Below, piece by piece: positions 27,631 through 38,440 of a DNA stretch of 64,000 bases (position 1 is the first letter of the stretch; each line of letters starts with the position of its first letter). Source of the stretch: Plumapathes pennacea (lineage: Eukaryota; Cnidaria; Anthozoa; Antipatharia; Myriopathidae). The translations under genes were made by a program, and so were the position numbers. Location of the stretch: positions 7,962,001 through 8,026,000 of the forward strand of contig OZ038466.1 in NCBI GenBank assembly GCA_964036295.1, given 5' to 3'. The notes under the pieces are model-generated. The model made no database searches. It was not told the DNA's origin and was given only the letters and a program-made list of their open reading frames with translations.

Positions 27631-28634
27631 CAGTAAATTCTTTATTAAGTTGTCCCTGGTGTCTGGACAGTACATACTATAAAATATTCTGACAAAAAGA
27701 AATTTAATCTTGACTATAAAATTAAATCCTGACTTGCTTTTCTTTGATTCTTTCTCTTATGTGACAGGTGAATTTTGTCAAGCCCTTGGAGACCGAAATG
27801 TTTGGGGTACACTCTATCCTATAACTAAACATCTCAAGAAAATAGAAGTTGTTGTGTTGGCAGCAAAGGTATTATTTTTATATGACAATGTGTAACTCTC
27901 CATGTATGAACTTGTACACAAGAGTCAATTTTAACTTTGTAATACAGTACTATTTAGTGTATCACAAAGTATAATGTAAAATAATGTTGTATGCACTACA
28001 CACCACAGTGATGTACTTTGATTACACAAACAAAACAAAACAAAAACAAACAAACAAAAAACAAAAAAACAAAAAAAAAAAAAACAGTAGATTTAACTTA
28101 CCAAACAATAGTCATCATACTTGTGCTGTACTCACCATACTGTAATTAGTATACTTAGATGTTGAAGCAGATTTCCTTTGATCTGTTAAAACAGATGGAC
28201 ACCAGTGGATTCTTCCATGACTTGGTCAAAGGTATAGACAATGACGCATCTGGATTGATTGTAGCACTAGCTGTTGCCAAAGCACTGGGTGCTATGAAAC
28301 GGAATGTAAGTTTGATTTGAAGTATTTCTGATAATTCCTGGGGTTCTAGGTAACTGCAGAATGTACAGAGCTGTAGATACCTGTTTGTGTCATAGCAGTC
28401 AATGCCAGCAAGTGTCGAAACATGGAAAAGATAATCCATTCATCTACTGTGTTAACAAGAACACCTTTGACATTCAACAGTTCTGCCTTTATGATACCTG
28501 TACCTGTAGATGAAAGATCTTGCTGGACAGGTCTTACTGAATAGGTGTTTTTCATTGTTGCATTTATTTATTTTTTTGCACAGGGCACTGTTGCTGCACC
28601 AGTGAATCCAATAATGTTTGCCTTCTTCCAGGGG
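23527..28634 (+). pseudogene. NCSTN: Nicastrin copy A, exons 1-11, frameshifted and 3'-truncated
   Basis: Nicastrin is the type I glycoprotein that acts as substrate receptor in the gamma-secretase complex. I read eleven exons with GT/AG borders: 23527-23584 (signal peptide), 24066-24164, 24748-24871, 25420-25510, 25636-25677, 26584-26639, 26836-26919, 27215-27353, 27768-27868, 28195-28305 and 28584-28634. Translated blocks such as NATHQIGC, CPNDGFG, YPLCAVEL, FCQALGDRNVWGTL and NPIMFAFFQG follow nicastrin in order. Exon 4 is 91 nt against 89 nt in copy B. The two extra bases near 25466 bring a TAG in frame at 25472-25474. Exons 12 onward are missing, because the sequence leaves the gene at a GA microsatellite (about 29,051) and enters LINE DNA. 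It lies downstream of PI-PLC copy P1 on the same strand. I call it a pseudogene unless the 2-base difference is a sequencing error. Confidence 0.88.
26211..26425. mobile_element. AACCCTTT MITE in nicastrin A intron 5
   Basis: Starts AACCCTTTCACTCCCAAGAG; the right end is degraded (CTGGGAGTGAAAAG). Counterpart in copy B at about 40,103-40,305. Confidence 0.65.
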
Positions 28635-29046
28635 GTAAGTTCATTAAAATAGTTTGAAATCTATTGGCTATCTTAAGAACTGTTGAATCAGCATACATTT
28701 TGAAGCATGTTTCAGGGGTCCTTCAGCAGCAGACAGGCTTTTCAGATAGTGCCACATACATTTTTGAAACAGCTCTGTGTATACATATGCAGTGTGCTAA
28801 CTCAGGCACTTTCTAAGTGTACACATTTCCTCAATAAAGATGTGTCTCTAAGTGAGTCTCCCCTCCAATTGGTGGTAATATTGTACTAGCATGCATTTAC
28901 AGTGTTGAAAAACTCCTCTCATGGGGTGGCAAATGGTAAAATCCGAGACTCACTGAGAGGCCGAGACCCTTGTTTGAGAATTTGAGATCGAGACTTTAAC
29001 CACTTCAAGACTCTGAGACAGAAAGAAACAAAAAAAAAACAAAAAC

Positions 29047-29050
<4 letters not shown>

Positions 29051-29087
<37 letters not shown>
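29051..29087. repeat. (GA)n microsatellite at nicastrin A breakpoint
   Basis: Uninterrupted GA; nicastrin homology ends on its left and LINE DNA follows on its right. Confidence 0.95.
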
Positions 29088-29089
<2 letters not shown>

Positions 29090-29202
29090 GTGACAAGTGC
29101 TTTATTGGCATGACCTTCATGCTTTTACAATCGGGTATTGCTAAAGCCTATTTCTTATAACAGTAACAAGGTATAAGATATAATATATATATTCATAGCT
29201 GA

Positions 29203-29640
29203 CTAATTATGTTGAAGTTTGTAATCACGTAAATAGAAACACGAAGATAAAAACTTTGCTATTAATCTGATAACAATTGGGTCTTTGGACTTCGTGATTT
29301 CTAGTATAAAGTCATTATTGAGATTTGAGGAGGGTTCAATGTTTGCTAAATTTCTAAGATTCTTGAGGAGGATAGCTCGAGATACTTCATAACATTTGCA
29401 TGATGAGATTAAATGATATTCGTTTTCGATTTCGTCCAGATCACAGACTGGACGTTTTCTATTTTCTTTGCTTGTATTGATGTATCGTCCAGTTTCTATC
29501 ATTAATATAATTATGATTGCTAATTCTGAATTTTGTGTAATATTTTCTCTCTATTTCGTTATCAATATATTCTAGATATTGTTCACAGTTATAGTCTGAT
29601 TTGAGGGCATTGTAGAATTGAAGTTTTGTGGAATGTTTGA
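29203..29640 (-). mobile_element. Non-LTR retrotransposon (LINE) ORF2 C-terminal fragment, frameshifted
   Basis: On the minus strand the region encodes KLQFYNALKSDYNCEQYLEYI and KYYTKFRISNH, then in another frame ETGRY, RPVCDLDEIENEYHLISSC and the C-terminus SCFYLRDYKLQHN. The C..D.IE.E.H.I..C pattern is the cysteine-rich tail after the reverse transcriptase of many cnidarian LINEs. A frameshift separates the halves near 29,500. No upstream RT or endonuclease is present. The fragment abuts the GA microsatellite where nicastrin copy A breaks off. Confidence 0.65.
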
Positions 29641-30310
29641 GCTTGTGAGCTCGTGGCGTGAGTTGGGTCGAGACGAGAATAAACTAACATTAAAAGTAGG
29701 GACAAGAGCGAGACTCCCAGGAGGGGGTGGGGGGGGGGGGGGGGGGGTGGGAGGGGGGTACTCATCATAATTTTGGTTGGGTGTGCTGCCCAGTCCTGAA
29801 AACGCTTAGCCTATTTCAGACCAAGATATCTGATTTTCTATAACCTAACTTTAAAAATGTATACGGCACATACCTAATGTGGCTGATATAGCGGAGTACC
29901 CCATTGGGTTTCAGTCTCACCAGAAAAATATTATACAGCATAGAGAACTTGGTTTTTGAGACCTTGCTCAAAGGAAACCTGATAAAATTATAAATTTTCA
30001 TAGAACACTCATACATTTGCTTCAAGTTTAAGAGACTCATTTTAAGAGATGCATTTTGAGCTTAGGGGTGATAGGTCAGCCAGCAAGAGAAGAGTGACTT
30101 GCGACACTTACTGTATTTATGCACAGCTGATTTTGACAGTTTGACTTCGAGCACTTATTTCTAATCAGAGGCCACGATTAATCCAGGCTTTGCTCCAATA
30201 ATAATCTGTTTTCTTTTTACTGAATGAGTTTCTTTTATTAGGCTTTCGAGTATTCGTGCTTTGTAACAAAAATAAAATTGAAGGTGAGGAATGTAAGAAG
30301 TGAACTCTGC
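29641..30310. repeat. Dispersed repeat shared with 13.2-13.65 kb and 60.5-60.97 kb
   Basis: Begins with the GTTGGGTCGAGA block and ends at TTGTAACAAAAATAAAATTG. The same order of blocks occurs in reverse at about 13,190-13,650 and directly at about 60,500-60,970. A poly-G tract (29,727-29,757) is inserted here. No coding frame seen. Confidence 0.6.
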
Positions 30311-30412
30311 CTCATGCAAGAGTTTCTGCATGGAAATGATAGAACCATAGAGGTGTGCAAGCACAGTACAGTCTGTATTTATTCATCAGACACTGTATCA
30401 AGAAACAATAAA

Positions 30413-32209
30413 TTATACACATGTTATTTTGTCAGCTGGCAACAGAAAGCCAGTATTATTCCTATTGTTTTGTGTAATAAGTTCATGAAGATTCTGCTTG
30501 CTTAAACTTTTGTCCTTAGACAGAACTCCTTGTCTTTTAGCAGTAAAGACAACATTAACATCAGTGCCTGCACATATCTCTAGTTTATTTGGTAAATCAC
30601 TTATCACAAGGTGTTTGTCAACATTCATTTTCCTGTAAAATGTGTTACCTTTTTCAATTACAGCACTTAATGTATCAGAATTCCAATAGCTGCAAGATTT
30701 AATTACAGAGAAACAAATGCTATAGAAAGAAATTGCACAGCACTGCTTACATTTGCAAATAATTGCTTTACTTCTTTGCTGAACAGTTGTAGGTTCTTCA
30801 CATCTGTGCCTGTTGTGTCTGTCTTCTGTTAGACAAATGTTTACTCCTTTAATTTCAAATGTAATGGCAGGCAAGTGTACATATAAAGTCTGGAAATATT
30901 CCAATAAATTGCCAACTGAACGAAGTTCAATTAATACACATTTTCCTTCAGGATGTTCCATGCCAAAACTATCTCTACTATGAGAATCAAATACTTTGAA
31001 CCTGCCACCTGACAAACAAAATACAGCTACAGTACTACAGCCTATTGTCAGAATAAAGCAGCTGAAATCCTGTCTGAGCAATAAATTAAAAGCCCCAGTC
31101 AGTGTTGTACAGTAAGCAAAGCCTTCGATGGGAAAGCAAGTTCCAAACAAATTACCCACGTAACTTTCACTGTATTGCAGCTCATACTGAGTTTCATATA
31201 TTGTGACCATTCCAGGTAGATCTGTCAGCAGCAAAAAATAGTCCTTAGATAATTGCGAAAGAGTGGAATACAGATTGTTCCCTGCATTCATAATTTCGCT
31301 CAAATCCTCTGATAAAGAAATAAAATTCGTGTGGTTAAATATGACAGGTGCTAGGAACATAGCTACACATTGTCGTCCAGCATTATCTCCAAATATTGCA
31401 GCATTACCTTGACTGTACGGTGCAATGATCGTTTTGTTTGGATCGACAACTGAAGGACCGGGATTTTTTTCTATATCCCTTGACAGAGAAAACGCGTAGT
31501 AATTGATTTTGTGATTTCTATCTCTGAACTCAGCTGGTCTCGAAATGCTTGTCCTTGAAGTCATTCTAAAATACAAACGTACCTTAGCACCTCGTTTACT
31601 TTTGACAAACTTCTTTTTGAACTTATAGCTTTCTCGCAGCGATGGTTTATTGATCCTAATTTTCTCTTTGCATTTCTGTGGCTTTCTATTGTTTCCATGT
31701 TGTTTACGCGCACGTTCACGGAATGCATTAGCATTGTGAAGTACGTAAGCTCTGGTATAATCATGAACTTTTGACGACTCTGGGACATTCTTTGAAATGT
31801 ATTCTCGTAATAGTCGCCTGCTTTTCCTGTCCTTGTTCAGAACGCGCGAAAGTTCATTCAAAGGCACTCGGCTTGGCTCACGACTTCGTCTTGGACGAGT
31901 TCGATTTTCTTTCACATAAACATTACTGGGAATACAATAGAACTGCTCAAAGCGAGATCTACCAACGACCACTTCTTCTTCAATCATGTTCCAATTTTCA
32001 AATAATAACGCCACGTTATCTGCTGCCTGTTTGATTTTCATGGCACTGAGCCAAAATGTCGCAACAACAACACAAATGCACAACAGAGTGAAACGTTGAT
32101 TCCAAAGAAAAGTCAGATTTTCTGACGCTTTACTTGTATCAGCAAGAATAATACAAAGTAAAAGAATACAAAGTACCTTTAAGTTCACCTTCATACTAAA
32201 CAGTTCCAT
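30413..32209 (-). CDS. Single-exon ORF with 2A-like skipping motif and protease-like C-terminal domain
   Basis: Open frame of 598 aa from ATG 32209 (MELFSM; a second ATG at 32194 begins a signal-like stretch VLCILLLCIILA). Residues ~6-25 and ~40-58 are hydrophobic. Residues ~100-220 are strongly Arg/Lys-rich. Residues 245-252 read DIEKNPGP, matching the 2A consensus D(V/I)ExNPGP, which makes ribosomes skip the Gly-Pro bond (31,454-31,477). After it come GNAAIFGDNAGRQC (Cys281) and RFKVFDSHSR (His410), a Cys...DSHS arrangement like papain-fold or OTU-type peptidase domains of repetitive elements. The last ~150 residues are Cys-rich. AATAAA lies about 30 nt past the stop (30,378-30,383). The frame extends upstream without ATG into a MITE, so residues from that part are probably not native. 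I infer a mobile-element protein; its class is unknown to me. Confidence 0.75.
   Translation of the reverse strand: MELFSMKVNLKVLCILLLCIILADTSKASENLTFLWNQRFTLLCICVVVATFWLSAMKIKQAADNVALLFENWNMIEEEVVVGRSRFEQFYCIPSNVYVKENRTRPRRSREPSRVPLNELSRVLNKDRKSRRLLREYISKNVPESSKVHDYTRAYVLHNANAFRERARKQHGNNRKPQKCKEKIRINKPSLRESYKFKKKFVKSKRGAKVRLYFRMTSRTSISRPAEFRDRNHKINYYAFSLSRDIEKNPGPSVVDPNKTIIAPYSQGNAAIFGDNAGRQCVAMFLAPVIFNHTNFISLSEDLSEIMNAGNNLYSTLSQLSKDYFLLLTDLPGMVTIYETQYELQYSESYVGNLFGTCFPIEGFAYCTTLTGAFNLLLRQDFSCFILTIGCSTVAVFCLSGGRFKVFDSHSRDSFGMEHPEGKCVLIELRSVGNLLEYFQTLYVHLPAITFEIKGVNICLTEDRHNRHRCEEPTTVQQRSKAIICKCKQCCAISFYSICFSVIKSCSYWNSDTLSAVIEKGNTFYRKMNVDKHLVISDLPNKLEICAGTDVNVVFTAKRQGVLSKDKSLSKQNLHELITQNNRNNTGFLLPADKITCV
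31454..31477 (-). other. 2A-like ribosome-skipping motif DIEKNPGP
   Basis: The codons read D-I-E-K-N-P-G-P, preceded by FSLSR. Known 2A peptides release the upstream chain at the Gly and restart at the Pro. Here that would separate a ~251-aa membrane/basic part from a ~347-aa protease-like part. Confidence 0.8.
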
Positions 32210-32210
32210 A

Positions 32211-32532
32211 GAGCTGTTTTCGGATGACTGTCGAAAGTATAAATCGTGTGATTGCTTTGGTTTTGCGTTTGCTACGCTTTCTGATTGGTCCACACAAGTT
32301 TGGCAGCATTCTCAACCAATCAGGAACAAAACCAAAACCAAACCAAAACCAAACACTTCTCACGCAAGCGATGGCGTGTACTGGCATTGCTGATTGGAAA
32401 GTAAAACCAAACGCAAGACCAAACGTGAATTACTTTGGCTTCTGACTGGCTGAACTGTTTTCTCTCAGTCTCTGTGATTGGCCTGTGTGATTACTTTGGT
32501 TTTGGTTTTCGACAGTCATCCGAAAACGGCTC
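32211..32532. mobile_element. MITE with ~26-bp TIRs and TA target duplication
   Basis: Ends read GAGCTGTTTTCGGATGACTG and, inverted, GAGCCGTTTTCGGATGACTG, continuing to TCGAAA. Flanking TA dinucleotides sit at 32209-32210 and 32533-32534. TA targets are typical of Tc1/mariner-type elements. The interior has AACCAAAACC-type short repeats. The insertion sits exactly at the 5' edge of the 2A ORF. Confidence 0.8.
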
Positions 32533-32942
32533 TATACACTATCAAGGCGATGGCCAAGAATCGAAGTTGCTTCGCCGTTAATATCATTCGGGTTCTGATC
32601 TTTGCATTTGGAACCCCTTCGTTCAGCTTGTTCCTTCAAGTTCTCAACGTTCTGGACGTCAGGATCTTCGTACATTTCTGTACAGTTGTGCATAGCTATG
32701 CAGTTCATTGATAAGAACATTAATATGTTCTTTGATATGTTCACTGATATATTCATTGCTTCATTTGCGGCTTTTTTCAAAGCTTTCGAGGCTGAACGGA
32801 CCGACCCAAGCCAAAACCGCTCAATGAAATTTAGTGTGGGTCTACCGCAGCCGGCGTATTCGTTTGTAAGTAGGATGAGCGGTCCATAAAAGAATCCACA
32901 GAGCCAACCAAGGCAAGCAACGCACAATTCCATCGCCCACAT
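32532..32942 (-). CDS. Hypothetical ORF upstream of the 2A-motif ORF
   Basis: A 136-aa frame from ATG 32942 (MWAMELCV) with one hydrophobic segment (ELCVACLGWLCGFFYGPLILL), an amphipathic region (SASKALKKAANEAMNISVNISKN) and a charged C-terminus. I recognise no family. The stop is created at the edge of the TA-flanked MITE (32,211-32,532) that separates this ORF from the 2A ORF on the same strand, so both may have been adjacent ORFs of one element before the insertion. It may equally be a chance frame. Confidence 0.25.
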   Translation of the reverse strand: MWAMELCVACLGWLCGFFYGPLILLTNEYAGCGRPTLNFIERFWLGSVRSASKALKKAANEAMNISVNISKNILMFLSMNCIAMHNCTEMYEDPDVQNVENLKEQAERRGSKCKDQNPNDINGEATSILGHRLDSV

Positions 32943-33377
32943 ATCTCCTTCAAAATGGCGAAACTGCTCGCCCGGCAAGTCATGTGATGACAAAACGTCA
33001 TCATAAATCACGTGAAAATATGAACCAATCACCGTGTGCTGATTCGTAACCCAGAAAAAAAATAAAACATAAAATAAAAATAAAAATAAAAATATGACGA
33101 TGATGAAGACACGCTTTCCAATCCTAAGCTCGACGGCTTCGGCACGAGCAAAAAGACAAATTTTCTCACAGGTCCTGCACCATGGCGGCTTTTATATGGA
33201 TTCAAAAGTTTTTGCCACCTAGAGGGGGAGCATTTTATTGACCTAATGAGATGGGCCGAACGGTAGTTTGTCCGAGACGATGACATAGAAGCTATTTGCA
33301 TATATGCAAATAGCTTCAAAAATGACAGCATGCCGTGCACACTGGTTCACAGAACTGTTTTCGCTGTCTGAATTTTT

Positions 33378-33778
33378 CTGTACTTATAGTACGTATTCCA
33401 TATATGGCACAACCGGACGAGCAAATACCTGGCCCTGATGAGCCAATACGCAACCTTGAATAATATTTAGCCGTAAATACGTGGCGCACGAGCAAATTCG
33501 TGACATTGAATAATAATTAGCCGTAACTTTGCAACTGGATAAAGTGTTTGGATTATAGTTTAGACATAGATTTAAGGTTAAGGTTAGGGTTAGGGTTAGG
33601 GTTAGGCCGTAATTTTCGTATATGTATATGTATTTCTCACTCGCATCAATTCAATTTACGGCTAATTATTATTCAAGGTTGCGTATTTGCTCATTGGGGC
33701 AATGTATTTGCTCATCAGGGCCAGGTATTTGCTCGTCCGGTTGTGCCTTATAAGGAATACGTACTATATATACCTATG
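33378..33778. mobile_element. 401-bp hAT-like MITE carrying a telomeric repeat
   Basis: Flanked by the 8-bp duplication GAATTTTT (33,370-33,377 and 33,779-33,786), the length used by hAT transposases. The arms are long inverted repeats (GGCACAACCGGACGAGCAAA / inverted copy near 33,720-33,745). The empty site exists in reverse at 51,871-51,878. The interior holds TTAGGG repeats. Confidence 0.8.
33577..33606 (+). repeat. Interstitial telomeric repeat (AGGTTAAGG then TTAGGG x4)
   Basis: About four TTAGGG units plus degenerate ones, inside the hAT-like MITE and not at a chromosome end. Confidence 0.9.
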
Positions 33779-33949
33779 GAATTTTTAGCAAACACGAAAT
33801 TCGTTCTCGGTTTAATTATTATCAGTGTCGCTGCAGTCCAAATTTCCTCGTAGCGCCTTGTCGTTCGTCGCAAGTTCGTAGCTCTCGCGTGTCGCCGTTT
33901 CAAGGCCGTGTCGCCTGTTCGGAATTACCCCTTACAGGGCCCTTCCAAT

Positions 33950-34007
33950 ATGGCGGAGAATTTGGTCAGAATTGTTGTCTTCCTTTTGATTTATTTCTCT
34001 TGTTCTG
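33950..34007 (+). pseudogene. NCSTN: Nicastrin copy C, exon 1 only
   Basis: The 58-nt first exon of nicastrin is repeated here in plus orientation. It starts ATGGCGGAG, encodes MAENLVRIVVFLLIYFSCSG and is followed by GTAAGTCTACAC, like copies A and B. Homology to intron 1 stops about 30 bp after the splice donor, and no exon 2 follows. The upstream flank (33.1-33.95 kb) matches the reverse complement of the flank of copy D (51.7-51.9 kb) apart from an inserted hAT-like MITE. It faces the truncated 3' end of copy B. Confidence 0.75.
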
Positions 34008-34029
34008 GTAAGTCTACACTCGTTACATA

Positions 34030-34640
34030 GAATCTTACTCGTTTTTCATTCTCTTTTCGCATTTGTGGGGAACGCTCCGAATCCAAGCTAAGCAGTGACT
34101 GTGTGTAACACCAAGGTTAACACAAAAGATTAAACTCTTCAATCTGATCGAAGGAAAATGAATAACAAGACCAGGGGTAGCAACAGCAGATTCTATTCAA
34201 CATACCTCGTTGTCGTCATTCTTACAGTTTGATTTCGGAGGAAGGTGGTAACCAGTCAGGTAAAGCAGTAGGTGATAAATAGTTTCGGTGAAGTAAACAA
34301 GGTGGCCAATCTGAAAAGCGACAACGATAATTCACTTGGGATGTAAACGTTTACTGATCTATAAGCATATGTACACAGCTCTCACGTCATGTGGTACTGT
34401 ATATGTGTGGGATACAGTACCTGTTATCTTGGTCATTTTTTGCTTAAACAAAATCGTTCTACAGTATATTTTGGCTCAGGTTTCCTAAAATATAATTCTC
34501 CTTTCCTTTCCTTCCTTTAAAATATATTTTCCTTCTTGATAAATTTAAGCGAATAAGGTGGATCGATTCTACTTCTCGCCGAGAACACTGGGGATGTGGG
34601 GGAAAATGGTTTTCCTCGCAACGATTTTGGAATAACACAA
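34030..34640. other. Gap between nicastrin C exon 1 and nicastrin B exon 16
   Basis: No C-terminal nicastrin exon could be read on either strand here. Confidence 0.5.
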
Positions 34641-34647
34641 CACCCAC

Positions 34648-37361
34648 CATTGTTTCGTCTGCTTCAATTGGCACTTTTGGAGACGTTCCATCATTAGCTA
34701 ACGTGTAAAGCGCATTGGCAACCGTCGTGGCTACTTTTACCAGCCTCTGAAACAAAACCGAGAGTGAGGTAACAAGATTAAAAATCATCCATACAGTACA
34801 ACGGGAAAGAACAAGAATTTTAAAACTCATTTCGTGTAGCACGACATAGACATGTACTGTATCGTCCTAGAAACTGTCTAGAAATCGTCAAGACAACAAA
34901 CGGACATCACTATAAGGTGAAGTAATACGGGCAACGTGTTCTAGCTCCTTGTCGAGCAAAATGTGTAGATTATGTTTCTTGCGAGGTGTCATGCTTTTGT
35001 TTTTTTGTTTTTTGCAGAACTCTGCGTACATTGTGTTGCATTTTCGTAATTAGTACCTTTGTAAAGTCTGTACTGAGTTCAACTTTGGAGTCACTTCCTT
35101 GGGACAAATTGCCTCCAGCTTGGTACAGGTCATCAAATCGACTGTTGTAATACCTAAACAAAGTGAAAGTAGTGGTCCAGTATGACTGTTATGACAACAC
35201 ACACTGACTTGACAAACACCTGGAAAACTTATAAAAAGAAGACAAAAAAAAAGATAGTTTACGATGAAAATTTTCTGAAAGAGATGGAGTAAAACGACAG
35301 GACATCAAGGACAAATGAATAAGTGTGAATGCTGGATGTTGAAAAGACCAGGACAAAAGTAGCCAACAAACGCACAACAAACTTTTCCAATGTAGGATCA
35401 TTAGATGCACATACACTTTATGGTTCATAATATTACAACATAAATTTGTGAACATACATGTTTGTAAATTCTTTCTCATGGTCTGTCAGAACAATTCCTG
35501 GGATTTTGCTGTCTGCAGAGAGAAACCTTTGGAAAGATGCTGGTGGAAGAGGTTGTTCTATTCCCACTGAGGGGTCAGCGACGTTCATGCTAGCATTGCT
35601 CCCGGCCTCTTTGAGGATGCGAAGCATGTCCTTCACCTAAACGAAATGTAAAAATTTCGTGGATTCAGGGAAGAGGTATACATACCATATATTGTACACT
35701 TCAACAGACATGCCCAAATGTATTGTCATGAAATTTTCTGCTTGGTGTGACCAACAGGTCTATTTGCGGCAACTTCTTGTTCAACAACTCAAGTCCAAAA
35801 ACTACTCTAAACTACTCTAAACTCCAGGCTTCTTTGGCCTCCTCATCACGTTTAAATAGCAAATAGATTTTCCTGCTTACTTATTTACCACTGACTAGTG
35901 TTATTATCACTATTATCTTGTAATACGTACGGTGACAATAAATCAGTTATCAGTTATCAGTTATACTCTATCTTGAACTCTTAAAGGAAAATAATTAACA
36001 ATTATTCGCCGAAGTGGAGGTGAATAATACTTGATATTCCCAGATTGAGGAGCCAATCAGAGCATGCGAAAAGCACTATTCACTTGTGTGGTATATACTA
36101 ATCTGAGATAGCGGGAGTTCTGAATACCTGGGTCAACATCCAAGTGTAACATATACATACAGGGTATTATGTGGCCATGTGGCGCACAAGTGAGATATAT
36201 TATCAACACGAGAAGATAAAATTCAGTAATGTTCTGTTTACTATAAATAGATATCAATGAAATATTTAGAACATCTCGCAGCCTTTATTTCCTGTCAGAA
36301 CTTGAAGTCTTCAAAAATTGCATGTAGACTGAAAAAATCCTGGTATTTCAACAATATCTATATAAGAAGGTGTAATGTCACACACAACACAAAACTTTAT
36401 GAAGGAGCCAAACAAACAGATAGACCTCTGTACTCACATTTGCATCTGTTTCCTTGTTTGCTTTCCTGGATATTGGATCAGAGTGAGCCCAAACTGTTGG
36501 AGCTTTATTGTCCAGTAAGCCAACTTGATTCAACTCCAGAAAGTATTTGATATTCTCTGTTTTCATCCTGAAAAACCCGTCACCAATCTAAGGAAAGTAA
36601 AATTCCACAGAGAAATAAAATAGGGGACAGCAGAGTATCAACCCTTTTACTCCCAAGCTCAAAATACAGATTCTCCCAACCTTTCAGGAGGAAAATGTGT
36701 AAGTGATGTAGTGAGAATTGATAGTTTAATCAGCTTTCATCTGAACAAGGTATTAAAAGCCAAGTTCTCCTTACTGTATGATATATCTCTGGTGAGAAAC
36801 TGAAAGAGAAAAATTGAAGTTTGTCACTCTTGGGAGTGAAAGGGTTAAACACTAACACTAACAAGTATTACCTATAAGGATCAAGATTCATCCTGAGTTA
36901 GGCTCAGTGCCACACAGCTAAAAACTTGTTCAACCCTTTTACTTCCACGAATGATCAACTTCAATTTTCTCCCTCAGTTTTTCACCAGATATATCGTAAA
37001 GTAAGGAAAACTTTAGGCTTTAATACTCATATGAAAGCTGATATACTTTGATATACATTTTCTTTTTTAAAAAGTTGAATCTGCCTTTGGAATAATTTTT
37101 AGGAATCACTGACTTGTATAATTTAGACACCTACTGTAATATAATAATATGCTATTTTAAGCTACGTATACTACTGACAGTATATGTGAGTAATAACCCA
37201 AACTTCAATATCTGTACCTTCCAAGACTTGGAATCTGAAGGAAATTTTGTTTTTTCCATGTCGTATACCATTTTTGATGAGCCAATATAATCCCAACTTT
37301 CCTGTGGAAGAGAATAATTATCTATAAATTAAGGCCTGTTCACATGATAAAGTGAGTCCCT

Positions 37362-37446
<85 letters not shown>

Positions 37447-38409
37447 TTTTTGTTTTTTTGTTACTTTCTGTCTCAGAGTCTTGAAGTGGTTAAAGTCTCG
37501 ATCTCAAATTCTCAAACAAGGGTCTCAGCCTCTCAGTGAGTCTCAGATTTTACAATTTGCCACCCCTTCAAAGGGGTTTTTCAACACTGTAAATGCATGC
37601 TTGTACAATATTAGCACCAATTGGAGGGGAGACACACTTAGAGACACACCTATATTGAGGAAATGTTTACACTTAGAAAGTGCCTGAGTTAGCACACTGC
37701 ATATGTATACACAGCTGTTTCAAAAACTTATGTGGCACTATCTGAAAAGCCTGTCTGCTGCTGAAGTACCCCTGAAACATGCTTGAAAACTTATGCTGAT
37801 TCAACAGTTTTTAAGATAGCAGATAGATTTCAAACTATTTTAATGAACTTACCCCCTGGAAGAAGGCAAACATTATTGGGTTCACTGGTGCAGAAACAGT
37901 GCCCTGTGCAAAAAAATAAATAAATGCAACAATGAAAAACACCTATTCAGTAAGACCTGTCCAGCAAGATCTTTTATCTACAGGTACAGGTATCAAGAAG
38001 GCAGAACTGTTCAATGTCAAAGGTGTTCTTGTTAACACAGTAGATGAATGGATTATCTTTTCCATGTTTCGGCACTCACTGGCATTGACTGCTATGACAC
38101 AAACAGGTATCTACAGCACTGTACATTCTGCAGTTACCTAGAAGCCGGGGAATTGTCAGAAATACTTCAAATCAAACTTACATTCCGTTTCATAGCACCC
38201 AGTGCCTTGGCAACAGCTAGTGCTACAATCAATCCAGATGCGTCATTGTCTATACCTTTGACCAAGTCATGGAAAAATCCACTGGTGTCCATCTGTTTCA
38301 ACAGATCAAAAGAAATCTGCTTCAACATCTAAGTATACTAATTACAGTATGGTGAGTACAGCACAAGTATGATGACTATTGTTTGGTCAGTTAAATCTAC
38401 TGTTTTTTG

Positions 38410-38440
<31 letters not shown>

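Larger units (their letters stand above)
12077..29050 (+). repeat. Arm 1 of the giant inverted duplication
   Basis: Read forward, this arm matches 62,080 down to 37,357 in reverse, in the same order: repeats at 12-13.6 kb, unknown DNA at 17.45-18.4 kb, MITE, PI-PLC P1, MITE, nicastrin A. Much of it looks 95% or more identical by eye. Confidence 0.85.

Noticed and set aside
33577-33606. Chromosome end
   Set aside because: TTAGGG tract is short and internal to a transposon with target duplications.
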